From contig JADHVV010000008.1 of NCBI GenBank assembly GCA_016783825.1, positions 1-54,258 of the forward strand: 54,258 nucleotides of DNA, written 5' to 3'. The stretch comes from Candidatus Zhuqueibacterota bacterium. GTDB lineage: Bacteria > Zhuqueibacterota > Zhuqueibacteria > Thermofontimicrobiales > Thermofontimicrobiaceae. The notes under the pieces are model-generated. The model did not search any database, had not been told where the DNA came from, and was given only the letters and a program-made list of their open reading frames with translations. Below are positions 26,614 through 36,007 of the stretch, piece by piece. The first letter of the stretch is position 1; each line of letters starts with the position of its first letter. The position numbers and the translations under genes are program-made.

Positions 26614-27711
26614 CTACCTCACAACTCTTGCGCCTCCCCCTCCGACTAATTTTTTAACTTCTTGCAAAGTTGCCATTGTGGTATCACCAGCAGTTGTCAT
26701 GGCTAAAGCGCCATGGGCTGCACCATATTCCACTGCTTGCTGAGGATCCTGCAGCGCCATCATTCCGTAAATAAATCCCGAAGCAAAACTGTCACCGCCA
26801 CCTACCCGGTCTAAAATTTCCAATCCGGATCGGTGAGTCGCTTCATAAAAATTACCATCTGCCCAGCAAATTGCGCCCCAGTCGTTTACTGTGGCAGTTT
26901 TAACACCTCTCAATGTTGTCGCCGTTGCTTTGAAGTTGGGGTATTCTTTTACGACTTTCTCAATCATATTCTTGAAGCTCGAAACATCCAACTCGTTCAA
27001 ATTCTCATCCACTCCTTCAACTTCAAATTTGAGACAGGCTGTGAAATCTTCCTCATTGCCGATCATTACGTCAACATATTTAGCAATTTCTTTATTCACT
27101 TCCTGCGCCTTTTCCAAACCGCCAAAAGCTTTCCATAAAGAAGGGCGATAGTTCAGATCATAAGAAATTATTGTACCGTATTTTTTCGCTGCTTCCATCG
27201 CCTCTAATAAGACATCCGGAGTTGTTTCGGACAACGCTGCGAAAATTCCACCGGTATGAAACCAGCGAGCGCCTCTTTTACCAAAAATCTCATCCCAATT
27301 GATATCGCCTTTTTTAAGTTGTGAGACTGCTGTATTCCCACGATCGGAACATCCCAACGCACCGCGAATACCAAAACCACGTTCCGTAAAATTCAATCCA
27401 TTGCGCACATTTCTACCAATGCCATCATAAGGTACCCATTTAATGAATGATGTATCCACGCCGCCCTGAAGAATAAAATCTTCAACAAGTCTGCCAACCG
27501 GATTATCCGCAAAAGCAGTTACAACAGCAGTCTTCATTCCAAAACAACGCCGTAAACCACGGGCAACATTATATTCTCCGCCGCCTTCCCAAACCCTGAA
27601 TTGTCGTGTCGTGTGAATGCGATCCTCGCCAGGATCCAGGCGAAGCATTATCTCACCGAGAGAGATTTCATCAAACTCACATTCCTTTTTTGGTTTTAAA
27701 TTAAGAGGCAT
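26614..27711 (-). CDS. kdgK: 2-keto-3-deoxygluconate kinase (PfkB/ribokinase family)
   Basis: Phosphorylates 2-keto-3-deoxygluconate to KDPG for uronate and sugar-acid use. PfkB features: SLGEIMLRLDPGEDRI and FRVWEGGGEYNVARGLRRC at the N terminus (GGxxxN sugar site), ISYDLNYRPSLW in the centre and the anion-hole signature DRVGGGDSFASGFIYG. 365 aa is somewhat longer than usual, mostly an extended C terminus. AAGGAA Shine-Dalgarno. No KDPG aldolase is nearby. The substrate assignment within the family is by overall pattern, so a related hexose acid is possible. Confidence 0.82.
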   Translation of the reverse strand: MPLNLKPKKECEFDEISLGEIMLRLDPGEDRIHTTRQFRVWEGGGEYNVARGLRRCFGMKTAVVTAFADNPVGRLVEDFILQGGVDTSFIKWVPYDGIGRNVRNGLNFTERGFGIRGALGCSDRGNTAVSQLKKGDINWDEIFGKRGARWFHTGGIFAALSETTPDVLLEAMEAAKKYGTIISYDLNYRPSLWKAFGGLEKAQEVNKEIAKYVDVMIGNEEDFTACLKFEVEGVDENLNELDVSSFKNMIEKVVKEYPNFKATATTLRGVKTATVNDWGAICWADGNFYEATHRSGLEILDRVGGGDSFASGFIYGMMALQDPQQAVEYGAAHGALAMTTAGDTTMATLQEVKKLVGGGGARVVR

Positions 27712-27742
27712 CCAGTTCCTTTATGTTGGTGTAAATGTGTTA

Positions 27743-28037
27743 ATTAAAGTCTGTCCGAAATTTGCTTAATATTTTATTTTTAATAGATTAATAGTGATTA
27801 GTTCTTGTAATTATCGAACTCACCCCCCGGCCCCCTCTCTTAAAAAGAGAGGGGGAGTAACACTCTGAAATATAAATAGTTAACCATAGTATAGTTGATC
27901 TCCCCCTTCTCTTTTTAAGAGAAGGTTGAAAATGCCCGCAGGGTAGGGCCGGGGGGATGAGTTAAATAAAAACAATTTCTAACACCATTAACTTATTATA
28001 ATTTAAATAATTACTAACTGCTCGGACAGACACTAAT
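27743..28037. repeat. MITE-like element, GTCTGTCCGA family, copy 1, with nested palindrome
   Basis: Terminal repeats AAAGTCTGTCCGAAA (27746) and GCTCGGACAGACACTAAT (28020-28037). Nested inside, AACTCACCCCCCGGCCCC (about 27826) pairs with the GGGGGGATGAGTT end (about 27963), with further GAGAGGGGG/CCCCCTTCTC pairing. The second copy of the outer repeats is at 54003-54137 with a different interior. Confidence 0.82.
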
Positions 28038-28047
28038 TACAATGCAG

Positions 28048-28195
28048 AAAAATTCCAAATAACAAATTTCAAAATCCAAATAATTCCCAAATTTCAAAAA
28101 CCAAATTCCAAACATTATCTTTGACATTGGAATTTGGAAATTGAGATTTATTTGAAATTTGTGATTTGGAACTTGGGATTTTTTAAACTGAAACA
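28048..28195. repeat. AT-rich inverted repeat of TTTGGAATTTG-like units
   Basis: Left side AAATTCCAAATAACAAATTT pairs with right-side units of ATTTGTGATTTGGAACTTGG. It is adjacent to the preceding element and before the gnd stop. It is not a CRISPR: units are degenerate and there are no uniform spacers. Confidence 0.65.
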
Positions 28196-28215
28196 TATAA
28201 TCCTGTTAAACAACC

Positions 28216-29670
28216 TTAAGCTGTATATGTAGAAGACGCCGTATCTCCCCCTCTTCCTGTCCAATTTGTATGGAAAAATTCACCTCGTGGTTTATCAATT
28301 CTTTCGTAAGTATGCGCGCCAAAATAGTCACGCTGTGCCTGCAATAAATTAGCAGGTAATTGTTCACTGCGGTAACTGTCATAATATGCTAACGCACTGC
28401 TGAATGCCGGAACCGGGATGCCGGCTTCAATTGCTTTGGCGATTACTGTGCGCCACGCGTCCTGGCTGTTTTCGATGATGTTTTTAAAATAATTATCCAA
28501 CAACAAATTCGGCAAATCCGGATTATTATCAAACGCTTCTTTGATGTTGCCAAGGAATTGCGCACGGATGATACAACCGGCACGCCATAATAATGCAATG
28601 CTGCCAAATTTTAAATCCCATTTGTATTCATTGGCTGCTTCTCTCATCAATTGATAACCCTGTGCATAAGAGCAAATTTTTGAGGCAAATAATGCTTTGC
28701 GGATTTTTTCGATGAATTCTTGTTTATCGCCATCGAATTTGGGAGATGGACCAACTAATTGTTTTGATGCAGAAACTCGTTCATCTTTAATAGTGCTCAT
28801 CGCCCGTGCAAACACAGCCATCGCAATGGTCTGTGCCGGGATACCCAGATTTAACGCAGCTAAACTTGTCCACCTTCCGGTGCCTTTTTGACCGGCAGTA
28901 TCCAGAATTTTTTCGACTAATGGTTCACCGGTTTCTTCATCCTTATAAGCGAGGATATCTTTTGTTATATCGATCAGGTAGCTGTCCAGTTCTCCTTTGT
29001 TCCATTCGGCAAAAACTGTCTGCATTTCATCATGTGTCATTCCCAATAAATGTTTCATAATCGCATAAGCTTCAGCGATCATCTGCATATCGCCGTACTC
29101 GATTCCGTTATGAACCATTTTCACAAAATGTCCGGCACCATCGTTTCCCAGCCATTCGCAGCAGGGGGAACCATCCGGCGCTTTTGCTGAAACAGCCTGG
29201 AATATCTCTTTAACATGCTGCCAAGCTTCTGCTGATCCACCGGGCATAATTGATGGTCCAAGCAAAGCGCCTTCTTCACCGCCTGAAACGCCGGTACCGA
29301 TATACAACAAACCTTTTTCTTCAACATATTTGGTGCGACGAATGGTATCAGGGAAATGTGTATTTCCACCATCAATGATGATGTCACCTTTTTCAAGATG
29401 GGGGCTTACCATGTCTATGAATTGATCAACTGCATCACCGGCTTTAACTAAAAGCATCACTTTTCTGGGGCGTTTTAAACTGGCTACAAATTCTTCAATA
29501 GTTTTACAGCCTTTAATATTCTTTCCTTTTGCACGACTTTCCACAAATTTATCAACTTTACTCACAGTGCGATTGAAAACAGACACTGAAAATCCTTTAC
29601 TTTCAATATTTAAAACAAGATTTTCTCCCATTACTGCTAAACCTATTAATCCAAAATCATTATTTTTCAT
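28216..29670 (-). CDS. gnd: 6-phosphogluconate dehydrogenase, decarboxylating
   Basis: Oxidises 6-phosphogluconate to ribulose 5-phosphate and CO2. Rossmann domain [13 protein letters not shown] with FNRT at the second strand; [17 protein letters not shown] and the catalytic signature [19 protein letters not shown] (Lys and Asn). The C-terminal all-helical domain ends in the expected GRGG tail ([10 protein letters not shown]). 484 aa, full length. Strong GGAGGTG Shine-Dalgarno. It lies downstream of transketolase on the same strand, both being pentose-phosphate enzymes. Confidence 0.97.
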   Translation of the reverse strand: MKNNDFGLIGLAVMGENLVLNIESKGFSVSVFNRTVSKVDKFVESRAKGKNIKGCKTIEEFVASLKRPRKVMLLVKAGDAVDQFIDMVSPHLEKGDIIIDGGNTHFPDTIRRTKYVEEKGLLYIGTGVSGGEEGALLGPSIMPGGSAEAWQHVKEIFQAVSAKAPDGSPCCEWLGNDGAGHFVKMVHNGIEYGDMQMIAEAYAIMKHLLGMTHDEMQTVFAEWNKGELDSYLIDITKDILAYKDEETGEPLVEKILDTAGQKGTGRWTSLAALNLGIPAQTIAMAVFARAMSTIKDERVSASKQLVGPSPKFDGDKQEFIEKIRKALFASKICSYAQGYQLMREAANEYKWDLKFGSIALLWRAGCIIRAQFLGNIKEAFDNNPDLPNLLLDNYFKNIIENSQDAWRTVIAKAIEAGIPVPAFSSALAYYDSYRSEQLPANLLQAQRDYFGAHTYERIDKPRGEFFHTNWTGRGGDTASSTYTA

Positions 29671-29717
29671 AATTACACCTCCAAATTATTCTAACGTCAA
29701 AATTATAAATTATTTTA

Positions 29718-29879
29718 TAACTATTCAGCTAATTCTTGAATGAATGTCATTCTGAATCCGCCGTCTTTTTGGCGAATGAAGAATCTCACCATATACTAGA
29801 AAAATGTAGAATAATTGTCGAGATTCTTCGGTCGCAAGCTCCCTCAGAATGACAGAATAAAAAGACACTGAACAGTTAC
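29718..29879. repeat. Nested palindrome, TAACTATTCAG outer and GTCATTCTGA inner repeats
   Basis: Outer arms TAACTATTCAGCT (29718) and ACTGAACAGTTAC (29867-29879); inner GTCATTCTGAATCC (29747) and CCTCAGAATGAC (to 29853), with GGTCGCAAGCTCCCTC as also seen at 22460 and 48528. It ends 6 nt before the transketolase stop. Confidence 0.8.
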
Positions 29880-29885
29880 TATTTT

Positions 29886-31883
29886 TTATTTCAAAAACGA
29901 ACTAACTTTTTTCGCCACCAGTTCACCGGTAAATCCAAAATTTTCTGACAGATCAGCATTCGGCGCTGAGGCACCGTATCGATCGATTCCGATTTTTAAT
30001 ACTTGTGATTCTGCAATATCCCCCCATCTCTGCGTAACGCCTGCTTCGACAACAGCAACCGGACAACTATTTGTTGGGATAACTGATTCCCGATATTCCA
30101 GAGACTGTGCGTTATAAATTTCCAGGCAGGGCAGAGAAACCACCCGTACTGAATATCCTTCCTGCTCAAGAATTTTCTGGCTATCCAAAGCTACAAATAC
30201 TTCTGAACCGGTCCCTACCAAAACGACATCTAATTTTTTATCTTTTTCAGCAGAAATGATATATCCGCCTTTTAGAATCGTGTTGTTATCAAAATTTTCT
30301 GACCTAAGCAAATTGGGAACGGTTTGACGAGTCAAAGCTAAAACGGTGGGACCTTTTTTGTTTTCCAATGCACTCACCCAAGCCATTGCTACTTCTAAAC
30401 TATCGGCAGGGCGAATCACTGTTAAGTTTGGAATTATTCTTAAGGCAGCTATTTGCTCGATCGGTTGATGGGTGGGCCCATCTTCGCCAACAAAAATACT
30501 GTCGTGAGTAAAAACATAAATGACCTGGATTCCCATCATGGCTGCTAACCGAATTGGCGGACGCATATAATCTGAGAACACCAGGAACGTTGAGCCATAA
30601 GGAATGAAACCGCTGTGCAAGGCAATACCATTGAGAATGGAACCCATACCATGTTCCCTGATGCCAAAATGGAAATTCCTTCCGCTAAAATTTTCCGCAG
30701 CAATTGCCGGTGAATTTTCAATAAACGTTTTTGTCGAAGGCTCCAAATCCGCAGAACCACCAACAATTCCGGGTACCAGTTCTGCTGCTTTTTGTAAAAT
30801 TTTTCCTGAACTGGCTCGTGTTGCAAGATTTTTTTCAGGAATGGCGTTGATAAGTTGGTCAGCAAAATTATCCGGCAGATCACCTGATAACATCGCACTC
30901 ATTTGTTTGGCAAGCTCAGGATTATTTGATTCCCACTGTTGAAATTTTTCCTGCCATTTTTGGTACTCTGCTTTCAGGTCTTCAATCCGCTGATCACAAA
31001 GTTCTTTCACCTGTTCGGGGATAAAAAAGGATTCATCCGATGGGAATCCTAATTTTTGTTTTGTTGCCGCCACTTCTTCATCACCCAGAGGGGAACCATG
31101 GCTCGATGATGTATCTTGTTTGTTTGGACTGCCAAAGCCGATGTGGGTTTTTGCAATAATTAACGTCGGGCGATTGACTTCATTGATACCATTTTTCAGG
31201 GCATCTTCAATTTCATTTTGATTGTGTCCATCAATTTCAAGAACGTGCCAACCATACGATTCAAATCGTTTTCTCACGTCTTCGGAAAAAGCCAAATCGG
31301 TGCTGCCCTCAATCGTGATTTTATTATCGTCATAAAAGTAAACAATATTTCCAAGTTTCAAATGCCCTGCCAGGGACGCTGCTTCCGAAGAAACGCCCTC
31401 CATTAAATCACCGTCTCCGGCAATAGCAAATATTCGGTGATTGAACAAATCAAATTCATCTGTATTAAACCTTGCGGCAAACATTTTCGCAGCGATTGCC
31501 ATGCCTACGCCTGTGGCAAATCCCTGTCCCAGAGGTCCTGTTGTCGTTTCAATTCCGGGAAGAAAACCATATTCCGGGTGTCCGGCTGTCCGGCTGCCCC
31601 ATTGACGGAAAGATTTTAAATCGTCCATTGAAACTTCATATCCAAATAAATGCAGCAACGAATAAAGCAGCATCGATCCATGACCGGCAGACAAAACAAA
31701 CCTGTCTCTGTTCAGCCAATTTGGATCTTCAGGATTAAATTTTAAGAATTTGTTCCAAAGTACAAAAGCACAATCTGCTGATCCCATGGGCATTCCAGGG
31801 TGACCGGAATTCGCTTTTTGAACGCCGTCCACTGCAAGCATTCGGATAGTATTTGCAGCTAATTTTTGTAAATCTTTTTCCAT
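29886..31883 (-). CDS. tkt: Transketolase
   Basis: Thiamine diphosphate enzyme of the pentose phosphate pathway. Seen: KANSGHPGMPMG, LSAGHGSMLLYSLLHL, GPLGQGFATGVGMA, the ThDP/Mg motif GDGDLMEGVSSEAASLAG, the catalytic Glu region FVGEDGPTHQPIEQ, and the C-terminal GTGSEV domain. 665 aa from the second ATG at 31883, preferred because GGAG lies 7 nt before it; an ATG at 31895 would give 669 aa. Transcribed toward gnd. Confidence 0.96.
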   Translation of the reverse strand: MEKDLQKLAANTIRMLAVDGVQKANSGHPGMPMGSADCAFVLWNKFLKFNPEDPNWLNRDRFVLSAGHGSMLLYSLLHLFGYEVSMDDLKSFRQWGSRTAGHPEYGFLPGIETTTGPLGQGFATGVGMAIAAKMFAARFNTDEFDLFNHRIFAIAGDGDLMEGVSSEAASLAGHLKLGNIVYFYDDNKITIEGSTDLAFSEDVRKRFESYGWHVLEIDGHNQNEIEDALKNGINEVNRPTLIIAKTHIGFGSPNKQDTSSSHGSPLGDEEVAATKQKLGFPSDESFFIPEQVKELCDQRIEDLKAEYQKWQEKFQQWESNNPELAKQMSAMLSGDLPDNFADQLINAIPEKNLATRASSGKILQKAAELVPGIVGGSADLEPSTKTFIENSPAIAAENFSGRNFHFGIREHGMGSILNGIALHSGFIPYGSTFLVFSDYMRPPIRLAAMMGIQVIYVFTHDSIFVGEDGPTHQPIEQIAALRIIPNLTVIRPADSLEVAMAWVSALENKKGPTVLALTRQTVPNLLRSENFDNNTILKGGYIISAEKDKKLDVVLVGTGSEVFVALDSQKILEQEGYSVRVVSLPCLEIYNAQSLEYRESVIPTNSCPVAVVEAGVTQRWGDIAESQVLKIGIDRYGASAPNADLSENFGFTGELVAKKVSSFLK

Positions 31884-32157
31884 TTCACTCTCCATTTTCT
31901 TATATTATTTCCATCTCATTTATTACAATTTTAAATTCTTAACCTGAACCAATTTTTTGATTTTTATTTTACCTTTTAATTCTATTAAAATTACAAACCA
32001 CATACCCATTTTTTTTAATCAGATCAAAGAATATAAGTAATTTTTCATCCGATGTCAAGAGCATTTCTTTGCCATTTTTGGGAAGATAGATTCGATACAG
32101 AGTTAAAATAAAAATCAGGTGGATAGATTATTTGCGGAGCGCTAATTATCAGTATAA

Positions 32158-32418
32158 TTTCAGAACTCCTGACCCATCAACTTCAAACAAAGGGAAAAAG
32201 CGAGTTGATCCGTAAATAAATTTGAACGATTCGGAAACTAAATTTCCCGGGACTGATATGAAATTAATTTACAAATTCACGACAATTTGATTTCCGATAG
32301 GTCAGGAGTTCTGAAAATAAATAATTAAGTTGATAATGTCAAGTAGTTTTCTTCGGGATTCTAAAGTGTACCCCACCTTAAAGGTGGAGTACACTTATCT
32401 GCGGAAAATTTCCGCATT
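32158..32418. repeat. Palindromic element and hairpins in the 31884-32592 gap
   Basis: TTTCAGAACTCCTGACCC (32158) and GGTCAGGAGTTCTGAAA (32300-32316) are perfect 17-nt inverted repeats bounding 159 bp. AGTGTACCCCACCTT with AAGGTGGAGTACACT makes a second strong hairpin (about 32368-32398), followed by TGCGGAAAATTTCCGCA. No gene is seen in the rest of the gap. Confidence 0.82.
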
Positions 32419-32592
32419 TCCCAATTATTCCGCATTTAATTCACTCCCAAAACAGCACAATTGTAGGCACTCAAGTTATATTAAATAAACAACTTACGGC
32501 AGGTGTATAGGCACTGGCATTCCTTTTGCTTTAACCAGATTAAACAAATTTGAAAAATCACTTGAATAACTAACAAATTATGGAGGTTTAAA

Positions 32593-33231
32593 ATGAAACC
32601 TAAAATTTTGGTAATCGTAACATTACTATCAATAATTCCTTTACTCGTTTCTGCTCAAAGCGTAAAATCAACCGGGATCGGTTTAAGAGGCAGTTTTTAT
32701 CAAATGACCAATGGGCCAATGGAAGTCAGCGTTATTAATCATGGGCAACATACTAAAGCAAATGTCGGCGGCGGCGGTGGTTGGTTGTATTTATATTCGC
32801 GTGTTGGTGATAATTTGTTTCTTGAAATAAATGTTGGCGCAGTTGGTGAAGTTCAGGAAGAAACGCACAACTATTATGAAAGCACGATTGATGTGAGCGC
32901 CATTACCCCGATACTGCTCGGATTAAGACAGGAATTTTTATCGCCCTACAATCAGAGCAACTTGAGACCATACTTTTCTTTTGGCGCCGGCCCTTACTGG
33001 ATTTCTGATGTGATTGTTCGGGAAGATCCGTTTAGTGAAGAAGTTACCGTAAACACAACTTTTGAACGCGGCGGTTATCTCGGCGGTGGCTTTGATTTCA
33101 AATTATTCAGTTGGTTTGCTATCAATTTTGATGCCAAATATCATTTCATCGATTTCGACAAAAAACATGAATTGAGTGGTGTTGATTACGGTCTGGGAAT
33201 CACGATCATGTGGGGGGATTATGACTTGTAA
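32593..33231 (+). CDS. Outer-membrane beta-barrel protein (small paralogue)
   Basis: A 212-aa protein with signal peptide 1-21 (LLSIIPLLVSAQ) and alternating strands typical of an eight-stranded barrel: GIGLRGSFYQMT, GGGWLYLYSRVGDNLFLEINVGAVG split by turns, LLGLRQEFLSP, YFSFGAGPYWIS, GGYLGGGFDFKLFSW and NFDAKYHFIDF, ending in an aromatic strand. The next gene's first 215 residues are clearly paralogous. GGAGG Shine-Dalgarno. No enzymatic motif; function unknown. Confidence 0.83.
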   Translation: MKPKILVIVTLLSIIPLLVSAQSVKSTGIGLRGSFYQMTNGPMEVSVINHGQHTKANVGGGGGWLYLYSRVGDNLFLEINVGAVGEVQEETHNYYESTIDVSAITPILLGLRQEFLSPYNQSNLRPYFSFGAGPYWISDVIVREDPFSEEVTVNTTFERGGYLGGGFDFKLFSWFAINFDAKYHFIDFDKKHELSGVDYGLGITIMWGDYDL

Positions 33232-33238
33232 TTTGTTT

Positions 33239-33381
33239 AAATATCTGTAATAGTTCACCACCTTTTTTGCAAGCATAACAATAAAAGATAAAAGATGGAG
33301 GTGAACTATTACAAATATCTTTAATTTAACAAGTAGCAGTGGCAGGAAATAATATCACATAACTGCCACTGTTGCTGCAAC
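33239..33381. repeat. Two hairpin elements between the paralogous barrel genes
   Basis: AAATATCTGTAATAGTTCAC (33239) pairs with GTGAACTATTACAAATATCT (to 33320); then AGTAGCAGTGGCAG (33332) pairs with CTGCCACTGTTGCTGC (to about 33378). Confidence 0.75.
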
Positions 33382-33416
33382 TACCAGTTGTTGTTTGAAT
33401 AGAATTGAGGAAATAA

Positions 33417-35027
33417 ATGAGACACCGTTTAATTCAGATTATTAGTTCTGTCATTTTTGTTTTATTACTATTCAATCTTAACCTCTTTGCCCAGGGAATG
33501 TCGCGATCAAATGGTATCGGTTTCAGAATTGGATCCTGGAATATTACCAATCATCCCACTCGTATTAGCAGCAGTGGTTACGGAAAGGATGGCTCGGTTG
33601 ACATTGGCGGTGCCGGAGTCTGGCTTTTTTATTTTTCCAGGCTTCACAATAATTTGTTCCTGGAATTAAGCCTCGGTGCGGTTGGCGGCGCTCATGAAGA
33701 ACACTCCAATTTCATCGTAGAAAGCACTGAAGCAACGGCAATCATTCCTTTTTTACTCGGTCTCAGGTATGATTTGCTTTCGCCAAAAATCCCATCTTCA
33801 TTGTTGCCTTACGTTTCTTTTGGCGGCGGTCCTTATTGGATAACCAAAGTTGAAACAAAAAATAAGTACCTTTATCAGGATGAAACTATTATTGAATCCG
33901 GTCAGGAAACAGGCGCTTATCTGGGAATCGGCACAAATCTTTTGATTGCCAGTTGGCTGGGTTTGAATTTTGACATGAAATATCATTTTATTGATTTTGA
34001 ATTTGAAAAAGGGCATAGTGGATTAGAGTTGGGGATGGGACTCTGCCTGATGTGGGGCAGAAAACGAGAAATGTTTCAAATAAAAGATATCAGGTTGGTG
34101 GTTAAAGATATTTATCCGGCTTATTATCAATTTTACAATAGCTACCCGATCGCGTTAGTTTCTGTGAAAAACCTGGCGAGCTACCCCATTGAAGTGAAAG
34201 TGAAAAGTGTTGTCAGGCCATATTCTGAAAGACCAAAGAATAGTGAATACGTTCTTATTGAGAAGGGAAAAACAAAGGACATTCCGGTGACAGCTATTTT
34301 TGGAAAAAGTCTCCTGGCTTTGTCGAAACGAGAACCGGCAATTCTTGATATGGAAGTTGAAGCAAGAGCGGGAAAGGTTTTCTCCAAAACAATAAGTGAA
34401 AGAATAACCCTGCACAGCCGCAACGCCTGGAATGGTGAAATGGATAAACTCAATTTGTTTGTAACAGCGGATGATGAAGAAATTTTGACTTTAAGCAGAA
34501 AGATTATCGCAAATAAAAGATTAAAAATAAATTCAGACTTGAATAATTTTGATAAAGCAAAAGTACTTTTTAATGAATTGAAAAATAGGGGTATTCATTA
34601 CCATAGCGATCCAAACATCATTTTTTATAAAGACGATCGCGTGCAGTATGCTTTGGAAACGCTGAAATTAAAAAACGGTGATTGCGATGATTTGGTAGTA
34701 CTGTTCGCCTCAATGCTGGAGAGCGCCGGCATTAATACTGCTTTTGTTGAAGTTAAAGATCCTGATAAAGAAATTGCTCATTTATATTTATTATTCGATT
34801 CTGCGCTGGATCTAGCCCTGGGATATCGAATAAGCACGAATGAGAAACGATATGTTGTCCGGGAAAAACGAAATGGTAAACAATCAATCTGGGTGCCCGT
34901 TGAAACTACATTGATCGATATCGGTTTTGATGAAGCCTGGAAAATTGGGGCGACAAATTATTTAAAAGAAGGAATTATTCGGAATGGTATCGAGGAAGGG
35001 TGGGTGAGGATAATAGAGGTGGAATAA
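33417..35027 (+). CDS. Outer-membrane beta-barrel fused to a transglutaminase-like domain
   Basis: 536 aa. Signal peptide 1-25 (FNLNLFAQ). Residues 26-215 form a barrel paralogous to the preceding protein (GIGFRIGSW, LPYVSFGGGPYWIT, NFDMKYHFIDF). About 220-340 is a beta-sandwich-like linker. About 355-536 is a transglutaminase/papain-like domain with the catalytic Cys in NGDCDDLVVLFASML (about 420), His in EIAHLYLLF (about 455) and an acidic residue in WVPVETT (about 495), so a full triad may be present. Such domains act as cysteine peptidases or cross-linkers; in this topology it would face the periplasm. GAGGAA Shine-Dalgarno. Substrate unknown. Confidence 0.82.
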   Translation: MRHRLIQIISSVIFVLLLFNLNLFAQGMSRSNGIGFRIGSWNITNHPTRISSSGYGKDGSVDIGGAGVWLFYFSRLHNNLFLELSLGAVGGAHEEHSNFIVESTEATAIIPFLLGLRYDLLSPKIPSSLLPYVSFGGGPYWITKVETKNKYLYQDETIIESGQETGAYLGIGTNLLIASWLGLNFDMKYHFIDFEFEKGHSGLELGMGLCLMWGRKREMFQIKDIRLVVKDIYPAYYQFYNSYPIALVSVKNLASYPIEVKVKSVVRPYSERPKNSEYVLIEKGKTKDIPVTAIFGKSLLALSKREPAILDMEVEARAGKVFSKTISERITLHSRNAWNGEMDKLNLFVTADDEEILTLSRKIIANKRLKINSDLNNFDKAKVLFNELKNRGIHYHSDPNIIFYKDDRVQYALETLKLKNGDCDDLVVLFASMLESAGINTAFVEVKDPDKEIAHLYLLFDSALDLALGYRISTNEKRYVVREKRNGKQSIWVPVETTLIDIGFDEAWKIGATNYLKEGIIRNGIEEGWVRIIEVE

Positions 35028-35151
35028 TCTAAAATTGCCTGATTAATTGTAAAGAAGAATATTCAGAATAAATCTAAATTTCAGAGTAGTCATCAGTGTG
35101 AAAAATTAGAAACAATCGGAGCCTTTGAATCGCTAATTGTTTCGATGAAAT

Positions 35152-35511
35152 TTAAGCTGCGATTAACTTTTTGATTGAGGTATCAGGAAATGAACTGACT
35201 GGAATGATATCGACTGATTCTTTTTTTAAGTTTAAAAATAAATTCACTGGATAATTTTGCAGCACATTTAATAGGATTTGTTTTACTTCTTGTGGAAAAT
35301 CGTTCCAAAAAGATAGAGAAATATCACCTAATTTGATCAACTTTGAATAGCTTAAAAAAGTTAGTCCTAATGGTTGTTGACTTTCTCTATCGATCCGAAT
35401 ATATATGTGATCGTTTAATTCAAAACCCTGTCCCTTATGACCGATTTCGCCAAAGGTCACGGATAACATATCACCATCAGGTAAATAATCTATACTAATT
35501 TGATTTTTCAT
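35152..35511 (-). CDS. DUF2283-like small protein, putative antitoxin
   Basis: 119 aa. The start ISIDYLPDGDMLSVTFGE and the later GFELNDHIYIRIDRES are the beta pattern of DUF2283-type proteins, extended by a helical C-terminal half. It begins 10 nt after the HPE-motif gene on the same strand; such pairs recur in bacterial genomes and behave as putative toxin-antitoxin modules. The role here is inferred from pairing. The Shine-Dalgarno is weak. Confidence 0.65.
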   Translation of the reverse strand: MKNQISIDYLPDGDMLSVTFGEIGHKGQGFELNDHIYIRIDRESQQPLGLTFLSYSKLIKLGDISLSFWNDFPQEVKQILLNVLQNYPVNLFLNLKKESVDIIPVSSFPDTSIKKLIAA

Positions 35512-35521
35512 AATTTTTACT

Positions 35522-35824
35522 TTATTTCATAAATGCAGTGATGACGAAATTATTCTGAATAGCTTTTCGATGCTGATTTAATTTATGACTGAATTTTACA
35601 ACTACTACAATTTGAGTATGGGGCTTTGGCAATTTAACATAAGATTTTTTGTATTTAAAAACATCTAAATCTAAAGGTAATTGTATGCGATTACCTGATC
35701 GTATCGTTTTAATAATTTGTTTTTCAAACCCAATTGTTTCAGGATGTCGTTTATGAATATGTTCCCAGCGCTCATCAGTTATATAAATTTGATTGGCAAA
35801 TTTATCTTTTACAGACTGATTCAT
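35522..35824 (-). CDS. Small HPE-motif protein, putative toxin
   Basis: 100 aa. YITDERWEHIHKRHPE near the N terminus, then TIRSGNRIQLP, KYKKSYVKLP, VVVVKFSH and NFVITAFMK: the layout of a compact alpha/beta RNase-like (BECR/RelE-like) fold in which the HxxxHPE helix is the hallmark. I assign it as a probable toxin partner of the DUF2283-like protein. A consensus promoter ends 5 nt before its ATG with no Shine-Dalgarno, suggesting a leaderless transcript. Confidence 0.65.
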   Translation of the reverse strand: MNQSVKDKFANQIYITDERWEHIHKRHPETIGFEKQIIKTIRSGNRIQLPLDLDVFKYKKSYVKLPKPHTQIVVVVKFSHKLNQHRKAIQNNFVITAFMK

Positions 35825-35829
35825 AAATG

Positions 35830-35858
35830 AATATATAAAAATAATTATAATTTGTCAA
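35830..35858 (-). promoter_or_regulatory. Promoter of the HPE/DUF2283 pair, probably leaderless
   Basis: On the minus strand TTGACA (35858-35853), 17 nt, TATATT (35835-35830), then CATTT and the ATG at 35824. Transcription would normally begin 6-8 nt after the -10 box, at or next to the A of the start codon. Confidence 0.75.
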
Positions 35859-36007
35859 GGTAAAACTTTATCATGGTGTAAATATCCAAGAAATCAAATT
35901 TTAAATCCCAATAAAAAAAATAGTTTTTTTTTGCTCGTTGGAATTTTGTACTTATTTGTAATTTGGCTAGGAAGTTGAAATTTCAAAATAATAAAGTGAG
36001 GATAAAA

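Noticed and set aside
28048-28195. Possible CRISPR-like direct repeats
   Set aside because: The units are degenerate TTTGGAATTTG variants arranged as an inverted repeat, with no constant spacer length and no cas genes.
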